From: an uncultured Pseudomonadota bacterium
GTDB lineage: Bacteria; Desulfobacterota_B; Binatia; UBA9968
Reading direction: 5' to 3'
Assembly (NCBI GenBank): GCA_946478635.1
Contig: CAMLCX010000316.1
Location: 1-6,063, forward strand
DNA: 6,063 bases
Position 1 is the stretch's first letter; each line of letters starts with the position of its first letter. The notes beneath the pieces are model-generated. The model saw only the letters and a program-made list of their open reading frames with translations. It had not been told where the DNA came from and made no database searches. The position numbers and the translations under genes were made by a program. This document shows, piece by piece, positions 1 through 5,831 of the stretch.

Positions 1-1
1 G

Positions 2-745
2 TTCGAAAACCAAAAATGCGTCGCGCCGCTGATCCCGTGGGTGCAAGCCGACGAGACGCCGCTTCGCACGGGTTATCTGCGCGCGCCGGGCGACATCGCT
101 CGGTGCTTCGCCAGCGAATCATTCATCGACGAAATCGCAGCGGACCAGCGCGTCGACCCGGTTCAGTTCCGCGTGCGCTATCTCGGCAGCAACAAACGTG
201 GCATCGACGCGCTGACCGCGGTGGCAAAGCAAGCCAACTGGCAGGAACGACCCTCCCCCGCTGCGCCATCGAGCGGAGCAAAAACGACGGGACGCGGGGT
301 GGCGATTTCGAATCGCGCCGAGACGATTTGCGGCGCTGTCGCCGAAGTGGAAGTCGATAAGACAACCGGCAAAGTGACGGTCAAACGTTTTGTCCTTTCT
401 CATGACTGCGGGCTGATCATCAATCCGGACGGACTGAAAAATCAGATCGAGGGAAATATTATTCAGGGCGTCAGCCGCTCGCTCATGGAAGAAGTCAAGT
501 TTGATTCCACGGGCATCAAGACTCTCGATTGGAGCACGTACCCGATCCTTAGATTTCCCGACATTCCCGAAATCGACATCGTCTTGATCAACCGCCCGGA
601 GATGCCCGCCCTCGGCGGCGGTGAACCGTCCAGCGCGCCAATCGCCGCGGCCATCGCCAACGCGATCTTCGACGCCGTTGGCGCGCGTCTGCGCGAAGCG
701 CCGTTCACGCCGGAACGAGTGCTGGCTGGTTTGAAAAAGACATAA
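2..745 (+). CDS. Xanthine dehydrogenase-family molybdopterin-binding subunit, nicotinate dehydrogenase (NicB)-like, C-terminal part
   Basis: Partial gene, open from base 2; the N-terminal two thirds lie outside the window, so the GTG at 41 is internal and not a start. About 247 codons are visible. Family marks in order are an LRAPG-type segment (LRTGYLRAPGD), then ESFIDEIA and DPVQFRVRYL, then a second half with AEVEVD, HDCGLIINPDG, NQIEGNIIQG and TLDWSTYPIL. Near the end, GGGEPSSAP carries the Glu (codon 623-625) at the place of the family's catalytic glutamate. The tail AIANAIFDAVGARLRE is typical. Known family members hydroxylate N-heterocycles or aldehydes at a molybdenum centre, with electrons leaving through iron-sulfur and sometimes FAD or cytochrome partners. 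The TLDWSTYPIL stretch points to the NicB/isoquinoline oxidoreductase branch rather than CO dehydrogenase, but the substrate cannot be told. The frame is intact to TAA at 743-745. Partner genes, if any, would lie upstream. Confidence 0.93.
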   Translation, partial: FENQKCVAPLIPWVQADETPLRTGYLRAPGDIARCFASESFIDEIAADQRVDPVQFRVRYLGSNKRGIDALTAVAKQANWQERPSPAAPSSGAKTTGRGVAISNRAETICGAVAEVEVDKTTGKVTVKRFVLSHDCGLIINPDGLKNQIEGNIIQGVSRSLMEEVKFDSTGIKTLDWSTYPILRFPDIPEIDIVLINRPEMPALGGGEPSSAPIAAAIANAIFDAVGARLREAPFTPERVLAGLKKT

Positions 746-753
746 ACTCGATC

Positions 754-795
754 GGGGACCGGCCACTTTTTTGTGTGAAAAAGCTGCCTGTCCCC
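754..795. repeat. Imperfect palindromic repeat, copy 1 (REP-like)
   Basis: Left arm 754-772 (ggggaccggccactttttt) and right arm 778-795, whose reverse complement is ggggacaggcagcttttt, match at 15 of 18 aligned positions, with a 5-base loop (gtgtg). The mismatches fall at arm positions 7, 11 and 12, the same positions as in the copy at 2955-3000. The element starts 8 bases after the hydroxylase stop codon and ends where the truncated GDSL relic begins. An RNA hairpin could form on either strand. It is not a classical terminator, because the T and A runs are at the top of the stem rather than after it. Confidence 0.8.
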
Positions 796-800
796 ATTCT

Positions 801-1405
801 TCCTCCCGAGTTGAGATCCGCCCACGCGTACTGCACGTTCAGCGAATCGAGCTGCCCCTTGATCGCCGCGTTATAATCCGCGCGCAATTGCTGCTTCAGC
901 GCCGGCGTGCCGAACGACTCGGAGAGCTTCGTCACGATAACATAGTCGATGTTGTTGTTAGCCTGCACGCTCGCGATCTTGCTTGCTAGCGTATTGGCGG
1001 CGCCGATGACGTAGGCTTGCTGGTTCGCTTCCACCGCAGCCGTGCCGATAATCGCCGGATCGCCAAAGTAAAAGTTGGGATTGCCCACCGCGAAATTCAC
1101 GTCGTTGTCGCCCGACGCGATTACATAGAGGGCATTGCCGGTTGGCTGTGGGTGGTGACATAATTATCGATTTGTGTCTCTGTCGGCACGGCATTAGGGA
1201 ACAATCCCGAGCCGGAAAAATTGGTATCGTGGTTGTGCGCGCCGCCCGTGGCATAGTTGGTGCCGCCCTGGTTCGCCGGACGAGGCCGAGAATCCGCGCC
1301 AGCACTGTACCGAGATCGGCCCCGGACTCGTCGTCGGCTTGCCGAATCCATAGGTCGACGATTGCTGGAAGTATATGTCGAAGCTATTGGATCCGCTCCA
1401 CGGCC
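801..1405 (-). pseudogene. Decayed SGNH/GDSL-type esterase/lipase relic with three frameshifts
   Basis: Read on the minus strand, one protein is spread over three frames. A piece with YGFGKPTTSPGPISVQ (about 1385-1306) continues as VLARILGL (about 1305-1282), then RPANQGGTNYATGGA...QIDNYVTT (about 1280-1150), then GNALYVIASGDNDVNFAVG...YVIVTKLSESFGTPALKQQ and on to WADLNSGG (about 1140-803). GGTNYATGGA and the LYVIASGDND block are conserved parts of GDSL hydrolases, which are serine esterases and often exported. Each of the three changes fits loss of a single base; together they restore the original frame. The N-terminal GDS(L) block with the nucleophilic Ser is not recognisable, and the C-terminal end with the Asp/His block is lost at the palindrome at 754-795. 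The gene is therefore dead unless the indels are sequencing errors. The neighbouring genes read cleanly, which favours true decay. It converges on the hydroxylase gene. Confidence 0.75.
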
Positions 1406-1764
1406 CATGCATATCTGATTGCCGGCCTGACCGATCACGTAACGTCCAGTACAAGAGCGAGGACATATTTGAGCGCATGATCGACCTTTTAAAAGCGCCA
1501 TTTTCTCAGCCGCGTATATACCGCCCTCGCGCGACCGTGCACAACCGGCTGAGCATTGGAACTGTGGAAGGAAATAAATAGGAGGCACTTTAACAATTGT
1601 GCCCGTGTCGTTTTTACACAAGTTGATTTTAAAGATCAGACCAAGTCTTCCTCGTTGCGACCCAGCGCAGTGTCGTGATAGAGGCTTGCGCAGGGTGAAA
1701 ATGCCGGGTTAGCTGGTGGTCCGTTACGAATCGGCATTTCCGTATCGATCCACGAAGCGCTGCA
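1406..1764. other. Intergenic region without a recognisable gene
   Basis: The open frames here give low-complexity or Cys/Arg-rich translations that match no family I know. The left part may contain the unrecognisable 5' end of the GDSL relic. The right part is the upstream region of the NMT1-like gene and holds the dyad at 1699-1739. I see no convincing -35/-10 pair. Confidence 0.5.
1699..1739. promoter_or_regulatory. Inverted repeat 5' of the NMT1-like gene
   Basis: aaatgccg (1699-1706) and cggcattt (1732-1739) are perfect 8-bp inverted copies around a 25-base spacer, ending 25 bases before the ATG at 1765. It could be an operator or a leader hairpin. There is no further evidence for a regulator, and an 8-bp stem this widely spaced can occur by chance. 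Confidence 0.3.
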
Positions 1765-2745
1765 ATGAAGTACAATAATAATTTTCCGCTATGTCTGGCA
1801 TCGATCCTCTGCGCCTGGATGCTTTCAGTTGCGACATCGCCTGAATCCTACGCGGCCGCGTCACGGCCGCTTCGGATCGCGTACCTGTTCACGTCTGGCA
1901 CGATGGCGTCGATGTGGATGGCGAAGGAAACCGGCGGCTTTGCCAAAGAGGGTCTAGATGTCGAAATGATTTCCATGTCCTCAACTCTTGCGCTGCCGGC
2001 GCTGATCGCCAATGAAGTGGACCTCATTCAAATCTCCGCCGTGCCGTTGATCAACGCATCGCTACGCGGCTTCGATGTAGTGTTCGTCGCGGGCATGCTC
2101 AACACCATGATCTGGGATTTGTACGCCAGGCCCGAGATCAAGAGCGCCGAACAATTGAAAGGAAAAATCGTCGGCACCGAGCGCCCGGGCAGTCCGGTGG
2201 CGTACGGTACATTGGTCGCGCTGCGTAAACTGGGACTCACTGCGAGAGACGTTCAGCTGCGCATATTGGGCGGTAGCGCGCAGATCACTGCGGCGCTGCT
2301 AACCAACCAGATTGTCGCCGGTTCAGCCGCTCCTCCGGTGAGTTTCCAGCTCGACCGCTCCGGATTTCACTCGATGGCGACGACCTTGGATCAGCCCTAT
2401 CAGAATGTCGGCGTTGTTATGAGGCGCGGCCGCATGGACGAATTAGCCGGGCGCCTGGTGCCGCTGCTGCGAGCGGTACGCGCCGGCATCGATCGTTACT
2501 ACAGCGATAAACCCTTCACGATGAAGGTCATCGCCAAATACACCAAAGAAACCGATCCCGACATCATCGACCGCACCTATGAATTTTATCGCAAGGCAGG
2601 TTTCAAGCGCGAGCTGATGATCTCCGAGCCTGGGGTTCAAGGCATTTTGAACTTTCTATCGGAAACACTTCCGGAAGCGAAGAAGGCCGTGCCGGCGCAA
2701 TTCTTCGACGATCGCTTCGTCCGCCAGCTCAACAGCGCGAAATAG
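1765..2745 (+). CDS. ABC-type substrate-binding protein, NMT1/SsuA/TauA-like
   Basis: A 326-residue periplasmic binding protein of the NMT1/THI5-like (SsuA/TauA/NrtA) fold, which delivers small organic ligands to an ABC permease. Residues 1 to about 32 form a Sec signal peptide: MKYNNN, a hydrophobic stretch FPLCLASILCAWMLSVA, and a likely cleavage after the Ala run before SRPLRIAY. No lipobox precedes either Cys, so it is probably soluble. The mature part opens with PLRIAYLF, then MWMAKETGGFAKEGLDVEM, ALPALIANEVDLIQI and LKGKIVGTERPGSPVAYGT, the usual order of the N-lobe and first hinge in this family. A second lobe (GGSAQITAALLTNQIVAG) and a C-terminal helical region follow. The ATG at 1765 is chosen because the next Met (residue 19) would cut the signal peptide; no good Shine-Dalgarno is visible. 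No permease or ATPase gene adjoins, so this is an orphan receptor and its ligand is unknown. The stop is TAG at 2743-2745. Confidence 0.9.
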   Translation: MKYNNNFPLCLASILCAWMLSVATSPESYAAASRPLRIAYLFTSGTMASMWMAKETGGFAKEGLDVEMISMSSTLALPALIANEVDLIQISAVPLINASLRGFDVVFVAGMLNTMIWDLYARPEIKSAEQLKGKIVGTERPGSPVAYGTLVALRKLGLTARDVQLRILGGSAQITAALLTNQIVAGSAAPPVSFQLDRSGFHSMATTLDQPYQNVGVVMRRGRMDELAGRLVPLLRAVRAGIDRYYSDKPFTMKVIAKYTKETDPDIIDRTYEFYRKAGFKRELMISEPGVQGILNFLSETLPEAKKAVPAQFFDDRFVRQLNSAK

Positions 2746-2760
2746 GCGATTGAATAATAT

Positions 2761-2789
2761 TTCAGCGGCGCCAGCATGCCACCGCTGAA
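2761..2789 (+). terminator. Stem-loop after the NMT1-like gene, possible terminator
   Basis: ttcagcgg (2761-2768) and ccgctgaa (2782-2789) form a perfect 8-bp stem around a 13-base loop, starting 15 bases after the stop codon. No T-run follows, so it is not a clear intrinsic terminator. It may instead protect the 3' end of the message. It is unrelated in sequence to the ggggac-type palindromes elsewhere in the window. Confidence 0.4.
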
Positions 2790-2832
2790 GTGCCGTGAAG
2801 TTGGTAATGATTATCTACAAAAAGGAGCCACA

Positions 2833-2946
2833 ATCCCGCCGGCTGCCGCGATCGCCAACGCCATCTTCGACGCCGTTGGCGTAAGGCTGCGCGAAGGACC
2901 GTTCACACCGAAGCGAGTGCTGGCGGCAATGCAGAAAAAGGCGTGA
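2833..2946 (+). pseudogene. 3'-terminal remnant of a second molybdopterin-binding hydroxylase gene
   Basis: Thirty-seven codons then TGA read IPPAAAIANAIFDAVG, then VRLREGPFTPKRVLAA and MQKKA. This matches the last residues of the hydroxylase at 2-745 (AIANAIFDAVG-RLRE-PFTPERVLAG), with one extra codon near the end. Nothing of the family is recognisable upstream of about 2824. The bases gagcca just before may be the remains of the GEP catalytic motif, one base out of frame. The remnant is about as diverged from the first gene as two paralogues would be, so it is not a fresh duplication. There is no start codon and it cannot make a functional protein. It lies 87 bases after the NMT1-like gene and is followed by palindrome copy 2 at the same 8-base distance as in the intact gene. 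Confidence 0.85.
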
Positions 2947-2954
2947 TTCTGACT

Positions 2955-3000
2955 GGGGACTGGCTGCTTTTTTTGTGTTTTAAAAAAGTTGCCTGTCCCC
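2955..3000. repeat. Imperfect palindromic repeat, copy 2 (REP-like)
   Basis: Left arm 2955-2973 (ggggactggctgctttttt) pairs with right arm 2982-3000 (reverse complement ggggacaggcaactttttt) at 16 of 19 positions, with an 8-base loop. The mismatched arm positions 7, 11 and 12 are the same as in copy 1. It starts 8 bases after the stop of the hydroxylase remnant and lies 47 bases downstream of the kinase stop codon, so it sits between two convergent coding ends. Confidence 0.8.
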
Positions 3001-3019
3001 CTTTCCTTTTCATGTGTTG

Positions 3020-3046
3020 AATAAGCTGTCGGTTCCCTTTCCTATT
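3020..3046. repeat. Degenerate extra half-arm of the palindromic repeat
   Basis: On the minus strand, just after the kinase TAG, the sequence ggaaagggaaccgacagctt resembles ggaaagggggacaggcaact, the outer side of copy 2. This suggests a second, decayed arm in tandem right against the 3' end of the kinase gene. The match needs gaps and could be coincidental. Confidence 0.3.
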
Positions 3047-3047
3047 C

Positions 3048-3872
3048 CTAACCTGCTGCCGGCAACGAAATTTTAAACGTCGTCCGCGGGTTCGGTCCCG
3101 GCACACTTGTATAATTGATCGTGCCGCGATGCGCTGAAACAATCTGTCGAGCGAGAGGCAACCCTATCCCGCTGCCGTCACGCGCCGTGGTTCTAAATAA
3201 TTCGAAAACATCCAGCCCCTCGGGAATCCCGGCACCGGTATCGCTTATTTCTAAAATCACCATCGGCGCAAAACGGGAACCCTTCACGGTTAAGAACCCT
3301 CCATCCGGCATGGCGTCCACTGCGTTCTTACAAAGATTGAGGACAACCTGCTTGATCTTGTCTGCATGTGCCATTACGGGGGGCAAGGGATTGTCGAATT
3401 CGACTTTGACGTTAATTCCCAGCTTCCTGTAGGCGGCGTACTGGCAAGACAAAACCTCTTTTGTGATTTTCTCCAGGTCGATTTCTTGGAAATCCATGTT
3501 TGGTGGCCAGCCAATACCACGGAACTCCTTGAGCAAAGAACGTAGTCGATCAATTTCCAGCATGGTGTCTTCAAGGGTGGCGATCAACGGAAAGATATCG
3601 AGGTCCCCTCGTTCGAGAACCTTCTTTACATACTCAAGGGTAATAGAGATTCCGCCAAGCGGGTTCGCGACCTCATGGACCAGAACGGCGGCCGTTGCTC
3701 CTGATAGAGCGGCGCTTTCACCCGCCCGTGCCATGTGTTTCAACCTTTCGGTTTCTGCATCGCCTCCGCGCAACATCAGCGTAAGCGGATGCGCAATTGC
3801 CGCACCATTTTGTCTCACGGCACGAGTTGTTCGCCGAAGATGTCGACGTTTTTTTCGGTATGTCGTTCCCAT
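3048..3872 (-). CDS. Soluble orphan sensor histidine kinase (HisKA plus HATPase_c)
   Basis: Transmitter module of a two-component kinase, which autophosphorylates on His and passes the phosphate to a response regulator. The frame also contains an ATG at 3884, but GGAG six bases before the ATG at 3872 favours the latter, giving 274 residues; numbering here counts from the 3884 Met. The H-box is VLVHEVANPLGGIS with phospho-acceptor His70. The N-box is QVVLNLCKNAVDAMPDGG with Asn187, G1 is ISDTGAGIP near 213-221, the F-box is VFELFRTT, and G2 is DGSGIGLPLA near 236-245. All ATP-site motifs look intact. The N-terminus is short and very basic (KKRRHLRRTTR). There is no membrane segment, PAS or GAF domain, so the input must come from a partner or a region too short to recognise. 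No response-regulator gene adjoins. It resembles NtrB-type transmitters that work with sigma-54 activators. The stop is TAG at 3048-3050. Confidence 0.9.
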   Translation of the reverse strand: MGTTYRKKRRHLRRTTRAVRQNGAAIAHPLTLMLRGGDAETERLKHMARAGESAALSGATAAVLVHEVANPLGGISITLEYVKKVLERGDLDIFPLIATLEDTMLEIDRLRSLLKEFRGIGWPPNMDFQEIDLEKITKEVLSCQYAAYRKLGINVKVEFDNPLPPVMAHADKIKQVVLNLCKNAVDAMPDGGFLTVKGSRFAPMVILEISDTGAGIPEGLDVFELFRTTARDGSGIGLPLARQIVSAHRGTINYTSVPGPNPRTTFKISLPAAG

Positions 3873-4030
3873 CAGTTTCTCCATCCGGTGGCGATGGGTC
3901 TACCCTTTCAGAGACAGCATCCAAGTTGACAGACCCACGATCAGGCGCGCCCTATCAATGCCGATAGAGCCTCCCTCCGCGTCCTCGCGTTTGAATTCTT
4001 TGGAGAATACCGCAGCCCGGGAAAGTCTTC

Positions 4031-4046
4031 TGTCTAATATTAGACA
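4031..4046. promoter_or_regulatory. Perfect 16-bp palindrome, candidate operator
   Basis: tgtctaatattagaca is a perfect dyad of two 8-base half-sites with no spacer, AT-rich at the centre, typical of a dimeric regulator site. It lies about 160 bases upstream of the kinase start at 3872, in the long gap between the kinase and the TAXI gene. The nearest reading-frame start it could control is the kinase. The regulator cannot be named: the shape would suit a GntR-like or response-regulator dimer. Confidence 0.45.
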
Positions 4047-4135
4047 AATTTAAAAAAGGGGGAGGCGGCTTCCAGTTGGTGCGGCCGCGTTAAGTTGACT
4101 GCGGCAAAGGCTGAACCGCGAGGTGACGGAATAAA

Positions 4136-4316
4136 GGGACTAGCAACTTTTTCCAATGACGAAAAAGATTCTGCTGAAAAACCCAAGGAATGCTTCGACT
4201 AGGCTCAGCATGAACGGAAATTCGGCTATGATTCCCACAGCTCCACCGTTCGTCCTGAGGCTCTCGAAGGATGAACGGTGGGTCTTTCAGCAGAATCGAA
4301 AAAGTAGCCAGTCTCC
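4136..4316. repeat. 181-bp compound palindromic element (MITE-like), with ggggac-type outer arms
   Basis: Three nested inverted repeats share one centre. The outer arms are 4136-4152 (gggactagcaacttttt) and 4299-4316 (reverse complement ggagactggctacttttt), the same arm type as the palindromes at 754-795 and 2955-3000. The middle repeat is 4167-4185 against 4279-4297, 19 bases with one mismatch. The inner repeat is 4193-4217 (cttcgactaggctcag...gaacgg) against about 4246-4269 in inverted form, and 4246-4256 with 4268-4278 can also form its own small hairpin. No coding capacity is evident. The right edge reaches base 4316, the last base of the TAXI stop codon. The structure is that of a non-autonomous mobile element or a grown REP element; no transposase is in the window. 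Confidence 0.8.
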
Positions 4317-5308
4317 TACAAGTATCCCTTCTCCTTGTAATATCTCTCCGCACCCGGGTGCAGCGGAAAATCCAGCGGGCCCGCTTCCGTGTTCGTGCAC
4401 AGTTGTTTCATCGACGGCGTCTCAGCGGCGTCGTAGGGAATCTCTTCGCGGATTTTTTCCAGTACAGCGGCGATGTGGTAAGCCAGATCGTCGGGGAAGT
4501 TCTTCTGCACGACCAGCGGCCAACCGCTGAAATCGACGACAGTCGTCGGATCGTTGATCCCGTCGATGCGGCCGTGATCCAGGCGCGCCCTTTGGAATCC
4601 GTACTTTTCTAACTTCTGCAGCACCGGCTCGGAATAGGACAAAAATTTCATGCCGTGCTGCACGGCCACATCACCCCAGGAATCCATGCCTTCGTCGATC
4701 ACCATGTCGAGTTTGCCGGAAATAATCCCTTCACGCCGGTGCGGATTGCTCGGGCGCACGACTTCGTCGACCTTGCCGCCCCACTTGATGAACGTTTTTT
4801 GTGAAATGCCGTGCGCTTTGAGCAGAAATTTGATGGCGAAATCGACGCAGTCGTTGACCGCGATGGACACTCTCATCTTTGGTTTCTTGGCGATCAACTC
4901 TTCCATTGAAGCGACACCCAAGCGCGGCGATACGGCGATCACCAGGCGATCCCACGAAGGAAAAACCGCGAGCGCCCGCAGCGGGCTTTTTTTCTGAAAC
5001 GGCCCGACGCCGCGCACGGCCATGGACGGAATGACCGAGGGATTGAGCCAGACCAGATCGAGCTTGCCGCTCGCCACCAGCTTGGCACCGTTCAAACCGC
5101 TGCACCACGCCGGGCTGACCCCGATAGTAAACGGATACGGCGGTCCCTTACGTCCCTTCTTGCCGCCAGGCAAATCGACCATCAATCGAATTGCGCTGGT
5201 CAACATCGTCGGCACATCTTCGTAAAGCCCGGCTAGAATTTTCGTTGCGATGCGCGCGCGCATCAAGCTCGCGCTCATCGGCTTCACGCTGCTATCGTCG
5301 TAGGCCAC
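4316..5308 (-). CDS. TAXI-family TRAP-type solute-binding protein lacking a signal peptide
   Basis: 330 residues, GTG start at 5308 with AAGGAG eight bases upstream; the frame is closed above by a stop with no other start between. The family is recognised by YPFTIGVSPAW at 58-68, ASGKLDLVWLNPS at 79-91, the lobe segment RVSIAVNDCVDFAIKFLL, ISGKLDMVIDEG and the C-terminal LHPGAERYYKE at 316-326, a TAXI hallmark. TAXI proteins normally bind carboxylates or amino acids in the periplasm for a TRAP permease. Here residues 1-57 show no hydrophobic signal segment: instead there is a helical-looking ASLMRARIATKILAGLYEDVPT followed by a basic GGKKGRKG linker. The product should therefore be cytoplasmic, or the secretion signal was lost. 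No TRAP permease gene adjoins. The 3' end abuts the compound palindrome at 4136-4316. The family call is strong; function and location are uncertain. Confidence 0.87.
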   Translation of the reverse strand: MAYDDSSVKPMSASLMRARIATKILAGLYEDVPTMLTSAIRLMVDLPGGKKGRKGPPYPFTIGVSPAWCSGLNGAKLVASGKLDLVWLNPSVIPSMAVRGVGPFQKKSPLRALAVFPSWDRLVIAVSPRLGVASMEELIAKKPKMRVSIAVNDCVDFAIKFLLKAHGISQKTFIKWGGKVDEVVRPSNPHRREGIISGKLDMVIDEGMDSWGDVAVQHGMKFLSYSEPVLQKLEKYGFQRARLDHGRIDGINDPTTVVDFSGWPLVVQKNFPDDLAYHIAAVLEKIREEIPYDAAETPSMKQLCTNTEAGPLDFPLHPGAERYYKEKGYL

Positions 5309-5341
5309 AAACTTTTCTCCTTCAGCGGAATTGATGACAAC

Positions 5342-5370
5342 GAACTATTCTGAATCTCCTTCGCTGTCAA
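5342..5370 (-). promoter_or_regulatory. Possible promoter of the TAXI gene
   Basis: On the minus strand a perfect TTGACA (5370-5365) stands 17 bases from TAGTTC (5347-5342), which fits the -10 consensus poorly. The start codon is about 34 bases further on, a reasonable leader length. The spacing is right but only the -35 box is convincing. Confidence 0.3.
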
Positions 5371-5452
5371 CCAAAGGTAACGGCCGCCAATTACTTCCCT
5401 ATGTCGCGCGGAAAGGCTATAAACAGAAACCGTTCCGTTAAGACAAAAGATA

Positions 5453-5488
5453 GTTCCAGTCGTTCCAATCGTTCAATCCGTTCCATTC
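5453..5488 (+). repeat. Four tandem 9-bp units
   Basis: gttccagtc, gttccaatc, gttcaatcc and gttccattc follow head to tail, then gttt. The open frame across this stretch and its surroundings (5401-5640) translates to a Arg/Lys/Ser-rich string that simply reflects the repeats, so I do not call a gene. Confidence 0.6.
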
Positions 5489-5521
5489 GTTTAAGGAAGA
5501 AGATTAGGAAGCGCAGGATTA

Positions 5522-5811
5522 GCCGCAAAAAACGCAAAAGACGCAAAGGTCGGAACGAGACTATTCACCAGGAAGGCACAAAGAGCGCAAAAGTAAAAAC
5601 TTTAAACTTCCGAAACTTCGTGCCCTCCGTATTACTGTAGCTCAAAATTTGGCGGCCTGCGCAAAATGATCTGGAAGCTGAAAGCACTCGGAGTCGGAAT
5701 TGCTCCCGCTAAGGCGCAAAGTCGCCAAGTTCGGAGGGGAAAGATAAAGCTTCTTACGAAATGATTTTCACCCGTTTTTTCCGACCTTTGCGGTCTTGGC
5801 GTCTTTGCGGG
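5522..5811. repeat. Non-coding region built of cgcaaag-type repeat units in inverted and direct copies
   Basis: A unit ending cgcaaaggtcggaa at 5542-5555 is repeated exactly in inverted form at 5779-5792, with weaker similarity extending outward to 5522 and 5811. A third, diverged unit in plus orientation lies near 5707-5736 (ctaaggcgcaaagtcgccaa). Between them, ggaaggcacaaag (5571-5583) and cttcgtgccctcc (5616-5628) pair at 11 of 13 positions as a smaller hairpin. No gene is convincing here on either strand. Confidence 0.55.
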
Positions 5812-5831
5812 AGATATTCCGAACTTTGGTT

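Noticed and set aside
119..766. 215-codon open frame on the minus strand
   Set aside because: It lies opposite the hydroxylase gene, whose family motifs are unmistakable; its translation has no family features and it arises from codon bias in GC-rich DNA.
754..795. Classical rho-independent terminator
   Set aside because: The T-run is inside the stem-loop rather than after a GC-rich stem, and the same arms recur as a dispersed repeat. A role in transcript ends remains possible but is not shown by the sequence.
3463..4053. 196-codon open frame on the plus strand
   Set aside because: It is the antisense of the histidine kinase and its leader; the translation is Ser/Arg-rich without recognisable motifs.
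4031..4135. Sigma-54 promoter for the kinase gene
   Set aside because: No TGGCAC-N5-TTGC-like -24/-12 element is visible on the minus strand between the dyad and the start codon.
4156..4612. Plus-strand open frames over the compound palindrome and the TAXI 3' end
   Set aside because: The first part translates the palindromic element and the rest is antisense to the TAXI gene.
5453..5488. Possible CRISPR array
   Set aside because: The repeat units are 9 bases, directly adjacent and imperfect, with no spacers and no cas genes.
5401..5640. 79-codon open frame, very Arg/Lys/Ser-rich
   Set aside because: The composition is explained by the 9-bp tandem units and the purine-rich cgcaaag repeats; there is no Shine-Dalgarno before the ATG. 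A small basic nucleic-acid-binding protein cannot be fully excluded.
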